A stretch of 64,000 nucleotides of DNA, from assembly GCF_900996235.1 (NCBI RefSeq), contig NZ_CAAJGM010000209.1, forward strand, positions 1 to 64,000. The letters run 5' to 3'. The notes under the pieces were generated by a model, which ran no database searches, was not told where the DNA came from, and worked only from the letters and a program-made list of their open reading frames with translations. This document shows, in pieces, positions 6,663-14,247 of this stretch (the stretch's first letter is position 1; each line of letters begins with the position of its first letter). The DNA comes from Paraburkholderia sp. BCC1885 (GTDB lineage: Bacteria; Pseudomonadota; Gammaproteobacteria; Burkholderiales; Burkholderiaceae). A program made the translations under genes and the position numbers.

Positions 6663-7562
6663 TTATAGGCTTGACCCAAGCCCTTTGATAATCGCCTCCG
6701 TAAAAGCGACGAATGCACGCGCCTTGGCGCTTACCATCTTTCCTGAGGGATAGACGGCCCACATTGACATCGAGGGCAGGTTCCAGTCGGTGAGGGCAGC
6801 GGTGAGCTGTCCGTTGGCCAGTTCATGGGCAAACATCCACTCGGATGAAATGGATAGACCCAAACCGGAGAGCACGGCTGCGCGGACGCCTTCACCCGAG
6901 GAAATGCGCAGGCGTCCAGCGACCGTCGCAGTGACTTCGGACGCGCCGCGCTGAAACAGCCAGGTATGGGTACTGCCACGATGGTCGAAAACGATGGCCT
7001 GATGATTGGCGAGGTCGGCGGGAGTCAGGGGTTCAGGGTTTCGCGAGAAATATTCCGGGGTGCCGACAACGAGGCGCTTGCATTCACCGAGTTTCCTCGC
7101 CGTCATGCTGGAATCGCTCAAATCGCCGGTGCGCAGCGCGACATCTACCCCCTCTTCCTGAAGATCGACACGACGGTCGTCCAGGATCATGTCGAGTTCG
7201 ATGTTCGGATGCACATCCAGGAACGAGTCGATTACTGGCACGAGATGCAGGCGTGCGAACGTCACGGGCGCACAAATACGCAGGCGACCGGAGAGATCCG
7301 AGCTATTGGCGCTTACGGATAGTTCCGCGGCATCCGCGTCCTGAATGACCTGTTTGATACGTTCATAGAACTGCAGACCGGCGTCCGTCGGCGTCAGTCC
7401 ACGGCTGGAGCGTAGTAACAGGCGCGTGCCGAGTCGCTGTTCCAGCACGGCGACAGTCTTGGATACGGCGGGTTGGCCGATGCCGAGTTTTCTTGCCGCC
7501 GCGGAGAACGATCCTGTCTCCACCACGCTGGCAAAGGTTTCCATGGCCGTCAGACGATCCAT
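6663..7562 (-). CDS. LysR-family transcriptional regulator
   Basis: This is a full-length LysR protein of 299 residues, the usual family size. The winged helix-turn-helix is at residues 1-60 (MDRLTAMETFASVVETGSFS, ARKLGIGQPAVSKTVAVLE, LGTRLLLRSSRGL). The effector-binding domain follows from about residue 90 (GRLRICAPVTFARLHLVP) with the usual GVDVALRTGDL segment. It is encoded upstream on the same strand as no obvious target; the ChaC-like gene lies 87 bases behind its start. It may govern one of the nearby redox genes. The effector is unknown. Confidence 0.9.
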   Translation of the reverse strand: MDRLTAMETFASVVETGSFSAAARKLGIGQPAVSKTVAVLEQRLGTRLLLRSSRGLTPTDAGLQFYERIKQVIQDADAAELSVSANSSDLSGRLRICAPVTFARLHLVPVIDSFLDVHPNIELDMILDDRRVDLQEEGVDVALRTGDLSDSSMTARKLGECKRLVVGTPEYFSRNPEPLTPADLANHQAIVFDHRGSTHTWLFQRGASEVTATVAGRLRISSGEGVRAAVLSGLGLSISSEWMFAHELANGQLTAALTDWNLPSMSMWAVYPSGKMVSAKARAFVAFTEAIIKGLGSSL

Positions 7563-7649
7563 TTTGCTCCTCGATGTCGGTCAGTACACATTTGCCGGGT
7601 GTTCCGGGTACGCCACGACGGATAAAGGCGGCGAATCAGTCCGGAGAGT

Positions 7650-8348
7650 CTAAGGTAGCGATCGTGCGCTGTCAGCATGGCTCGAATTCCTGTCAGGTTG
7701 CAGTACCTGGGCAAGTGCGGTGACGTATGCATCCTGAAGCGCATGCAGACGCAACGCGGTATCGAGCTTTAGTACGTATTCCGAGTTTGAACCGAGCGGT
7801 CCGCTTGCGCCGAGAATAGCGCTGGCAACCGTGGCAACGGACGTGTCGATACGGTGCTGCGGGTGATCCGGATTCGCGATGAAGACGAGCGCCATGATGG
7901 ATTGATCATTATCGAGCCGGACCGGCTGCCACATCGGGATGTACGCGCCAGTCGGCATTTCCCGATACCAGACGAGTCGCAACTCATGCTCATGCATGGC
8001 ATCCGCAAGCCGAAACACGATGCCTTGCGTCGTGCCTCCAGGTTCCAGTGCAAGCATTCTTCCCGGAGCCGCAGGGGTCGCGCGTCCCGCAACGGTCTCA
8101 ATACAGAAACTGCGGCTGAATCCCGGCAATGTAGCGCGCGAAGTCTGCGTGTAGTTGATCAGGGGGTTCCAGATCAGGGAGCCATATCCAAACAACCAGA
8201 TATCCGAACCGACTGGGCGGACACGCAAAGTTTGCTGCAGGGACCGCTCGATCTGTTCCGAACTCCAGCGGAGATTGGCCGGAAGCGATTCGAACAGGTC
8301 GAGGTATCGTCCGGAGGCGAGCGAGCTTCTGTTCAGTATGGTGGTCAT
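7650..8348 (-). CDS. ChaC-family gamma-glutamylcyclotransferase
   Basis: The diagnostic WLFGYGSLIWNP motif of ChaC-type gamma-glutamylcyclotransferases is present near residue 52, followed by the GRATPAAPGR segment and the Glu-containing EHELRLVWYREM block. These cytoplasmic enzymes release 5-oxoproline from glutathione or gamma-glutamyl peptides. The ATG at 8348 and a GTG at 8366 are both possible starts and neither has a clear ribosome-binding site; I prefer the ATG. The gene is divergent from the ArsR-family gene. A shared operator-like element between them hints at joint redox-linked control. Confidence 0.85.
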   Translation of the reverse strand: MTTILNRSSLASGRYLDLFESLPANLRWSSEQIERSLQQTLRVRPVGSDIWLFGYGSLIWNPLINYTQTSRATLPGFSRSFCIETVAGRATPAAPGRMLALEPGGTTQGIVFRLADAMHEHELRLVWYREMPTGAYIPMWQPVRLDNDQSIMALVFIANPDHPQHRIDTSVATVASAILGASGPLGSNSEYVLKLDTALRLHALQDAYVTALAQVLQPDRNSSHADSARSLP

Positions 8349-8529
8349 CGGGAAGTTGCACCGCACTGATCGCTGAACGTTTTGCGCATACGGGATTCGG
8401 TAAGTAATGTGACTTGAGCCACGACTCTACGTGTTCATCCACAGGTCAGCTACGTCGCAGAATACATACGCTGTATTCCGCTTGGGCATGACGGTGCAAC
8501 CGAATGAATTCCGGGCGCTGCGACCGGAT

Positions 8530-8556
8530 ATTCCGGCGGGGAATGTGGAGTATTCC
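8530..8556. promoter_or_regulatory. Composite operator-like element, copy 1
   Basis: Between the ChaC and ArsR genes lies ATTCC (8530-8534), five bases, GGAAT (8540-8544), seven bases, ATTCC (8552-8556). The same half-sites with the same spacings occur at 10376-10402. Dyad half-sites of this kind fit a LysR- or ArsR-type dimer, possibly binding as a tetramer. Which regulator binds is unknown. Confidence 0.45.
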
Positions 8557-8657
8557 TGACGAGGTAATGCCGTCCGGTTCTACCCGCGTATACAGTGGCG
8601 GAGCGTGACTGGATACGCACGTCATTCATGCTGAAAATCTCGGGAGACAACTGGACG

Positions 8658-9056
8658 ATGCCTGCGGACACGATCAATATCGACGCGATTCTGAAGGCAC
8701 TGACTCATCCATTCAGACGGCAGGTACTGATATGGCTTGCCGATCCCGAAGCCTATTTTCCCGTGCGGGATCACTTGTCCTCGGCCGGTGTTCCGGCTGG
8801 GATCATCGGCATGCGTAGCGGCTTGTCGCAATCGACGGTCTCAGTGCATCTGGCTCAGCTCGAACAAGCGAGATTGGTCGTTACGAAACGACTCGGGCAG
8901 TGGGTGCTGCTGTCCCGAAACGAGTCAGTGATCCATGATTTTGCCGACTGGGTCGACGCCACAGTCGCAGATGGAATCGAACGGCATCGCTTGCGGTCAC
9001 GATCGATCACGCAGCGTCGACAGTCTCGTGCCGCCAAGCGTAATCTGGGTACATGA
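8658..9056 (+). CDS. ArsR-family winged-helix regulator
   Basis: This protein of about 132 residues has the ArsR-type winged helix: ILKALTHPFRRQVLIWL near residues 10-26, then the recognition segment GLSQSTVSVHLAQLEQARLV and the wing KRLGQWVLL. The usual CVC metal-binding motif is absent, so it probably senses something other than a metal through that site. The open frame extends upstream; I chose the ATG at 8658 because GGAG lies 11 bases before it and the fold starts there. It overlaps the Cld-family gene in an ATGA. It probably controls that gene and perhaps its own promoter. Confidence 0.82.
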   Translation: MPADTINIDAILKALTHPFRRQVLIWLADPEAYFPVRDHLSSAGVPAGIIGMRSGLSQSTVSVHLAQLEQARLVVTKRLGQWVLLSRNESVIHDFADWVDATVADGIERHRLRSRSITQRRQSRAAKRNLGT

Positions 9057-9625
9057 TGGAGACGATAGTGGAGCAACGTTTATCGATATTCGTTGAGGAC
9101 CCGGCGGGTCCCTGGCATGTTGTGGCACAGCACGCGATCGTGGGGGATCCATTGCCCGCGATCGAAGGGCTGGGCGTTTACGCACAACCGAATCCGCACG
9201 TGCAGGACGCGGGTCGCTGGATGCTGCGTGGCATCGCGAGCAACGAACGCTACGCTACGCGTGACGAGAAGACGCGCCTTGTAGCAGCACAGGAAGGGTT
9301 GGGGCGACCGGAATCGACCCGCGCGGTGCTGATTCCAATCCGGAAGAATGCCCAATGGTGGGCGCTCACACAAGACGAACGCCGGGCGATTTTTGAGGCG
9401 CGTTCGAGCCATATCTCGACTGGACTTCGCTATCTGCCCGCGGTTGCGAGAAAGCTCTATCACTGTCGCGACCTGTCGGATACCGAGCCATTCGACTTTC
9501 TTACATGGTTCGAATTCGCACCCGAAGACGAACCGCATTTCGACAATCTGCTTGCAGAGTTGCGAGCGTCAGCCGAATGGGACTACGTTGGACGTGAGGT
9601 AGAAATCCGGCTAACGCGGCGCTAG
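9053..9625 (+). CDS. Chlorite-dismutase-family protein
   Basis: This 190-residue protein has the C-terminal blocks of the chlorite dismutase (Cld) fold: WWALTQDERRAIFE with HIS shortly after, RKLYHCRDL with a His suited to be the haem ligand, then FDFLTWFEFAPEDEPHF and LRASAEWDYVGREVEIRL. Family members bind haem and include chlorite dismutases, DyP relatives and coproheme decarboxylases. The exact reaction here is open, and its length suits the short Cld group. Coupling to the ArsR gene suggests an inducible, stress-related role. A second ATG at 9056 is an equally possible start. Confidence 0.75.
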   Translation: MMETIVEQRLSIFVEDPAGPWHVVAQHAIVGDPLPAIEGLGVYAQPNPHVQDAGRWMLRGIASNERYATRDEKTRLVAAQEGLGRPESTRAVLIPIRKNAQWWALTQDERRAIFEARSSHISTGLRYLPAVARKLYHCRDLSDTEPFDFLTWFEFAPEDEPHFDNLLAELRASAEWDYVGREVEIRLTRR

Positions 9626-9674
9626 GGGTGCTCTGACAGATTCCGCCCTTGCAGGGCGGAATGCCGTTCGACGA

Positions 9675-10238
9675 TCAGGCCTTGGCGACGGGCTTTTTCC
9701 ACTCGTTGCCGGCCATGAAGCCGTCGTTCTGCGTATGAGCGATGTGGTTGGTGTAGTTGCTGATCGTCTTGGTCGCGACGCCAAGCACGACTTCAAGCGC
9801 GTTGCGGCGCGTGTAGCCGGCGGCCAGGAACGCATCCGTGTCTTGATCCGAGACCCAGCCACGATTGCGCACGATCTTGGTCGTGAAGCTGTGAAGCGCT
9901 TCGAGCTTGGCGTCGGGGATTGCCTGGCCGGCACGAACGGCGTTGATGACGGCCTCGTCGATTTTGAACATCTTCGAAAGCGTCGTATGACCAGCCATGC
10001 AGTACCGGCATTCGTTTTCGAAGCTGACCGTCAGATAGACCAGTTGTTGTTCCGTGGCCGAGAACGTGGTTTTTGCGAACAGATCCCAGAGCGCGCCGTA
10101 TGCTGCCAGCAGCTCCGGCGATTCAGCCATGTTGCCGGACAGGTTCGGAATAAAGCCGAAGTTCTTCTTTACGTCTTCGAGTGCTGCCTTCGATGCTTCC
10201 GGTGCGTTTTCAGCGGTGTATGTCGTGAAGTGAGTCAT
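9675..10238 (-). CDS. Carboxymuconolactone-decarboxylase/AhpD-family protein
   Basis: This 187-residue protein has the CMD/AhpD fold. Its redox motif is ECRYCMAGH, a CxxC with the following His, at about residues 77-85. Conserved flanks include NFGFIPNL near the N-terminus and NHIAHTQND near the C-terminus. Such proteins work as alkylhydroperoxidase-type thiol reductants. I start it at 10238, where AAGGAG lies six bases upstream; the open frame continues further without a site. It is divergent from the SDR gene across a region with two operator-like elements, so the pair is probably co-regulated. Confidence 0.87.
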   Translation of the reverse strand: MTHFTTYTAENAPEASKAALEDVKKNFGFIPNLSGNMAESPELLAAYGALWDLFAKTTFSATEQQLVYLTVSFENECRYCMAGHTTLSKMFKIDEAVINAVRAGQAIPDAKLEALHSFTTKIVRNRGWVSDQDTDAFLAAGYTRRNALEVVLGVATKTISNYTNHIAHTQNDGFMAGNEWKKPVAKA

Positions 10239-10338
10239 GTGTAGCTCCTTGAGTTTCCCGTGCCGGATGACGTCGGGTTGGAGCGCATGATCCATTGCCA
10301 AAGCGCCGCGCGGTAGCGGGTAGGTCGGCATACAGACT

Positions 10339-10402
10339 ATTCTCTGGCGGAATGCTCGAACAGGTTCTTCCTCCTATTCTTGGCGGGAATGCGGACTATT
10401 CC
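10339..10402. promoter_or_regulatory. Composite operator-like element, copy 2, with an extra half
   Basis: ATTCT (10376-10380), five bases, GGAAT (10386-10390), seven bases and ATTCC (10398-10402) repeat the layout at 8530-8556. An extra pair, ATTCT (10339-10343), five bases, GGAAT (10349-10353), lies just to the left. The region sits between the divergent CMD-family and SDR genes. Conservation of half-sites and spacing argues for one regulator acting at both places. Confidence 0.45.
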
Positions 10403-10495
10403 TTTCTCACGGCTACTGGCCTGGTCTCGACTTCGGTAGCGTACCGGTCTATGCCGATAAGGCGCCACCGAAAGTCAACGAAGGAAGATTCTGCA

Positions 10496-11263
10496 ATGGA
10501 AAAAGCTCTGGAAAACAAATTGGCGCTCGTAACTGGGGCATCGCGCGGAATGGGGGCGGCGATGGCCATCCGTCTGGCCAGCCTGGGCGCTTCGGTCATC
10601 GTCAACTATGCCGCGAGTCCGGCGCGTGCTGAAGCGGTTGTCGACGAGATTCGTCGTGCAGGTGGAAAGGCGGAAGCGGTCAAGGCTGATCTCAGTACGC
10701 TGGAAGGCGTGACTGATCTCGCCAATGCTGTCGATTCTGTTTTCGGCGGCGCGTTTGCCGGCCGGCTCGATATCCTGATCAACAATGCCGGTACGGTCGA
10801 ATTCGGCCCGTTCCTGGAGTCGTCGGATGCATCCTACGACAAGCATTTCAATCTCAATGTCCGCGGTCCGATCGAGCTGACGAAGAAGCTCGCTCCGCGC
10901 ATGGTCAAGGCGGGTTGGGGGCGCATCATCAACATCAGCTCTGCATTCGGTGAGGCTGCGCCAATGGCCGGCGTCACGATGTATGTCGCAACCAAGTTTG
11001 CTTTGCACGGCTTCACGCGCGGTCTGTCGAGAGAGCTTGGGCCGCACGGCGTGACGGTCAACGGTATCCAGCCCGGACCGATTGCAACTGAGCTTGCGCC
11101 TCAACCCGGCACGCCAGGATACGACGCGAACAAGGCGCTCACCAGTGTCGGCCGTTACGGCAAGGTCGAGGAAATTGCGGCTGCCGCAGCGTTCCTGTGC
11201 AGTCCGGAGGCCTCCTTCGTCAACGGCGAGAATCTGACGGTCGACGGCGGCTGGAACGCCTGA
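10496..11263 (+). CDS. Short-chain dehydrogenase/reductase (SDR)
   Basis: This 255-residue classical SDR has TGASRGMGAAMA for NAD(P) binding near residue 13, the NNAG motif, catalytic Ser in NISSAFG, and YVATK (YxxxK) for catalysis. It ends with the usual VNGENLTVDGG segment. An Ala-Arg-rich loop after the second strand is typical of NADP-preferring members. I chose the ATG at 10496, which follows GGAAG; codons further upstream lie in the operator region. Its substrate cannot be told. It lies upstream of an MFS transporter in the same direction, with a 91-base gap, so they may share a transcript. Confidence 0.9.
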   Translation: MEKALENKLALVTGASRGMGAAMAIRLASLGASVIVNYAASPARAEAVVDEIRRAGGKAEAVKADLSTLEGVTDLANAVDSVFGGAFAGRLDILINNAGTVEFGPFLESSDASYDKHFNLNVRGPIELTKKLAPRMVKAGWGRIINISSAFGEAAPMAGVTMYVATKFALHGFTRGLSRELGPHGVTVNGIQPGPIATELAPQPGTPGYDANKALTSVGRYGKVEEIAAAAAFLCSPEASFVNGENLTVDGGWNA

Positions 11264-11354
11264 TCCGCAAGCGTACGGAGGCTCGGGAGCGGGTATTCCG
11301 TACGCCGCTACATTGAGCCATCCGCACGACAAAAAAGATCAACAAGGCCTTGCC

Positions 11355-12548
11355 ATGATGGAACGGGTATCAGGTATTTGCGCAGACGCGCTGGATCGCA
11401 GCGATCGCATGCCCTGGTCGGCATTGCTTGCCCTTGCGACGGCTGCGTTCGTCACCATTCTGACCGAAGCGCTGCCGGCGGGTGTATTGTCGCAGATTGC
11501 CGCCAGCCTGCGGGTTTCCGAATCGCTGGCCGGACAGTTCGTGACGTTCTATGCACTGGGTTGCGTGGTTGCCACCATTCCGCTGGCCCAGGCTGTCCGC
11601 CGCTACCGGCAGCGGAGCGTGATACTCGTCGCTATCGCGGGTTTTGCCATCGTGAACGCGGCCACCGCCTTGTCCGACTCTTATCCCTTGACGCTGATTG
11701 CCCGTTTTCTCGCCGGTGCCATATCCGGTCTGCTCTGGGCCCAAGTCGCCGGTCAGGCCAGCCGTATCTCTCCCGCGCATCTGCGGGGGCGTGCGATCTC
11801 GATTGCCATGCTGGGTATCCCGGCAGCCTTGTCGTTCGGCATTCCGGCGGGGACATTGATCAGTCTGTCGATCGGCTGGCGCGCGACGTTCGGCATCATG
11901 AGCGGCGTCTCCTTGCTGCTCATCGGATGGGTGGTGTTCGCCGTTCCGGATCTGCCGCGCGACGAGAGCGTCAAGCATTCGCCGATCTGCAAGGTCATCG
12001 GTATAGCCGGGTTTCGTTCGGTTCTTGGCGCGATGGTGTGCTTTGTGCTGGCACATAACGTCCTTTATACCTACATCGCGCCGTTTGTCGCGCCTTCGGG
12101 GCTTGCCTCGAATGTCGACGTGGTATTGCTACTATTCGGCGCGGCTGCGCTGGTTGGCATGTTCGCGACCGGCGCGCTGATCGATCGATTTCTCCGGGGA
12201 CTGACGCTCGCGAGCATTACGCTGTTTTTTGTCGCCACCGTTGCGCTGACAATCTGGAGTACACACCCGACGGTCGTCTATTTCGCGACGGTCGTCTGGG
12301 GACTGGCATTTGGCGGTGCTCCGGCGCTCTATCAGACCGCATCGGCGCATGTCAGCGGAGATGACGCGGACGTGGCGCAGTCGATCGTAGTGACGACGTG
12401 GAACGCGGCTATTGCAGCTGCAGGAATTCTCGGCGGGCTGATGCTCGATTACCTTGGTGTCGCCGCATTTGCGTGGCCGCTCGCTGGATTGCTGTTTCTG
12501 GCATTTGTCGCTGTATTCAGGGCAAGGAAGCGTGGCTTCCCGGGCTAG
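11355..12548 (+). CDS. MFS transporter, drug/sugar-efflux type
   Basis: This 397-residue protein has about twelve hydrophobic helices. The helix 2-3 loop carries QAVRRYRQRSV, a basic loop typical of the major facilitator family. It resembles the AraJ/YdhP-type efflux group in length and in its N-terminal LALATAAFVTILTEALPAG segment, which matches the start of that group. Either of two consecutive ATGs at 11355 and 11358 may be used, with AAGG eight to eleven bases upstream. As an exporter beside an SDR enzyme it may remove a product or a toxic compound. The substrate is unknown. Confidence 0.87.
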   Translation: MMERVSGICADALDRSDRMPWSALLALATAAFVTILTEALPAGVLSQIAASLRVSESLAGQFVTFYALGCVVATIPLAQAVRRYRQRSVILVAIAGFAIVNAATALSDSYPLTLIARFLAGAISGLLWAQVAGQASRISPAHLRGRAISIAMLGIPAALSFGIPAGTLISLSIGWRATFGIMSGVSLLLIGWVVFAVPDLPRDESVKHSPICKVIGIAGFRSVLGAMVCFVLAHNVLYTYIAPFVAPSGLASNVDVVLLLFGAAALVGMFATGALIDRFLRGLTLASITLFFVATVALTIWSTHPTVVYFATVVWGLAFGGAPALYQTASAHVSGDDADVAQSIVVTTWNAAIAAAGILGGLMLDYLGVAAFAWPLAGLLFLAFVAVFRARKRGFPG

Positions 12549-13126
12549 GGTCATCCTGACTGTCTATGGCGGGCTTCCATTTTCAGGCGCAATCACATGT
12601 CGATGCCGCTGAATTGTGTAGCCAATATGCGAATTTGGCGAGGAGGGTCTTGCTTCGCATCGTAAGGTCTAACGTGTCTGAGGGTAGCGGCGCTTCTGAT
12701 GGGATCCGATGGCGCCTTCATCGGCAGCGACTTTCCAATGGACGGGGGTGTTATCGCTTCGCCCCTGGTTTGGATCGCTGGCACCGCAGTAGAAATCAGT
12801 GGGCGGGTCTTACGTCGAAAGTGGCTACAGGCCCGCGATCCCAGACGGCCGAGTTGGGTCCGTTCGGGCCGATCATCGTCGACCGGGTTCGGCCAGAAAG
12901 GGGTCATTCGAGATCTAGCCGGCAACCTCCGTTCGCGCGTAGGCTACCGTAGATCGCATTAAAAGCGTCACGATTGCGTCATTAAATGTGTCACCACGCA
13001 TCTGGCCGCCGACCCGGAGCCAGGGACAATAACTGCCTGGCAACGGCGTGGCTGTGAAGAAGGCCCCGTGGAGGAAAATCATGCCCGCGCGAAGCACAGG
13101 AACGGTCGATTGAAGATGGGTCGGCG
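12549..13126. other. Degraded intergenic stretch
   Basis: This 578-base region lies between the MFS and LysR genes. No intact gene is supported. Besides the SDR relic at 12666-12761, its open frames encode low-information, arginine-rich peptides. It looks like decayed coding sequence. Confidence 0.45.
12666..12761 (+). pseudogene. Relic of an SDR gene C-terminus
   Basis: After a stop codon, one frame reads VAALLMGSDGAFIGSDFPMD followed by GGVIAS. This is the C-terminal signature of short-chain dehydrogenases, which typically read VAALxxFLxSDxAxFITGSDxxxDGG. A few residues seem to be missing before GSD and before GSDF. No catalytic SDR segment is found upstream in any frame, so only the tail survives. 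It is not a copy of the adjacent intact SDR, whose tail is VNGENLTVDGG. Confidence 0.55.
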
Positions 13127-14080
13127 TTAGTTTGGGCTACCGAGAGGCCCACCGGCGTGGGATGCCGGCCAAGCCCACCGATGCCGACGTGGCATCCAGG
13201 CGTTCGGCGAGGTAATCGACGAATACCCGCAGCTTGGGCAGCATATGCCGATTCGTCGGCAAAGCGCGCGGAATACACCCTCCACGGTCGCTGACGATTC
13301 CAACACCATGCGCAACTGCCCCCCTAGCAAGGCATCTCGCGCCACGAAGTCCGGCACATAAGCGATCCCTAGTCCTTGGATCGCCGCCGACAGAACAGCT
13401 TCAGCATTGTTCAGGACGAGTGGGGTCGCAGAGCCTCCCCCCTGAAGAGGCGAGACGCCGTCGATCAGCCATTCCTGCAACTTGCCGCTCGACTGGTACT
13501 TGAATCGCAGGCAAACATGATTTGGGTTGGCGATATCATCGGCGCACAACGGCACGCCATGCCGCGCGAAGTATTCGGGCGATGCGCATACGACGAACCG
13601 ATAAGGCCCGAGGAGCTTGGTTTTGAGCCGCGAATCGGCCAGATATCCCCCGCGAATGACGACATCGAAGCCTTCTTCGATGACATCGACAAGTCGATCG
13701 TTGAAATCCAAATCGAGCTCGACTTCAGGATAGAGCGTGCGAAATTGCGGAATGATCGGTAGCAGTAAGCGATAGCCGATCGCTGGCATGCTCACTCGTA
13801 AGCGGCCGCGCGGCGCAATAGTCGCTTTCGATAATTGCGCCTCGGCGTCTTGAATTTCCTGGAGCGCATAGCGACATCGCTCAAAAAAAACCGTCCCTTC
13901 TTCGGTCAGGTTGATTTGGCGCGTGCTTCGATAAAAGAGCCGCACACCGAGAGTTTCTTCAAGTCTCGCAACGCTTTTTCCGACGGCCGACGCGGAAATC
14001 CCGAGCGCACGCGCAGCGGTGACGAAACTGCGGGCTTCCGCGGCACGGACGAAGGCGACGAGTCCACTGAGCGATTCCAT
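13127..14080 (-). CDS. LysR-family regulator with a 3'-terminal frameshift
   Basis: The helix-turn-helix (residues 1-60, SARALGISASAVGKSVARLE) and the substrate-binding domain (from about 93, GRLRVSMPAIGYRLLLPII) are intact. The tail is not: after GVFRAL near position 13260 the frame turns Cys/Arg-rich. Skipping one base there restores PTNRHMLPKLRVFVDYLAER and a stop at 13137-13139, which is the expected CrgA-like ending. A single missing G in the coding strand (C on the plus strand near 13259) would explain it. The protein may still fold, or the gene may be a recent pseudogene. It is divergent from the DHA2 exporter, its likely target. Confidence 0.8.
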   Translation of the reverse strand: MESLSGLVAFVRAAEARSFVTAARALGISASAVGKSVARLEETLGVRLFYRSTRQINLTEEGTVFFERCRYALQEIQDAEAQLSKATIAPRGRLRVSMPAIGYRLLLPIIPQFRTLYPEVELDLDFNDRLVDVIEEGFDVVIRGGYLADSRLKTKLLGPYRFVVCASPEYFARHGVPLCADDIANPNHVCLRFKYQSSGKLQEWLIDGVSPLQGGGSATPLVLNNAEAVLSAAIQGLGIAYVPDFVARDALLGGQLRMVLESSATVEGVFRALCRRIGICCPSCGYSSITSPNAWMPRRHRWAWPASHAGGPLGSPN

Positions 14081-14096
14081 AAAGATGGCCGATTAA

Positions 14097-14130
14097 GGAA
14101 TATTTTTCCGGATAGACCGGAATGCGGACT
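14097..14130. promoter_or_regulatory. Possible LysR operator near the DHA2 exporter
   Basis: GGAATGCGGACT at 14119-14130 is identical to the centre of the element at 10386-10397, but here the right half-site is not ATTCC. A second dyad, GGAAT and TTTCC, lies at 14097-14109. The region separates the divergent LysR and exporter genes. Binding by that LysR protein is inference. Confidence 0.35.
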
Positions 14131-14247
14131 CATTTAAACACAATCGCTTGCCATTTAATATGCCCTCCAACTTGGAGGTCGCTGCGGACAATCGTGCCGA
14201 CCGCTGCAAACAATGGCAAAACGCAAACTTCGTTCGAGGATTTGGGA

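Noticed and set aside
6562..6762. A 66-residue minus-strand frame next to the LysR gene
   Set aside because: It overlaps the LysR 3' end in another frame and shows no recognisable motif.
12566..12952. A 128-residue plus-strand frame after the MFS gene
   Set aside because: Arg/Ser-rich and in a different frame from the SDR relic; it looks like noise in decayed sequence.
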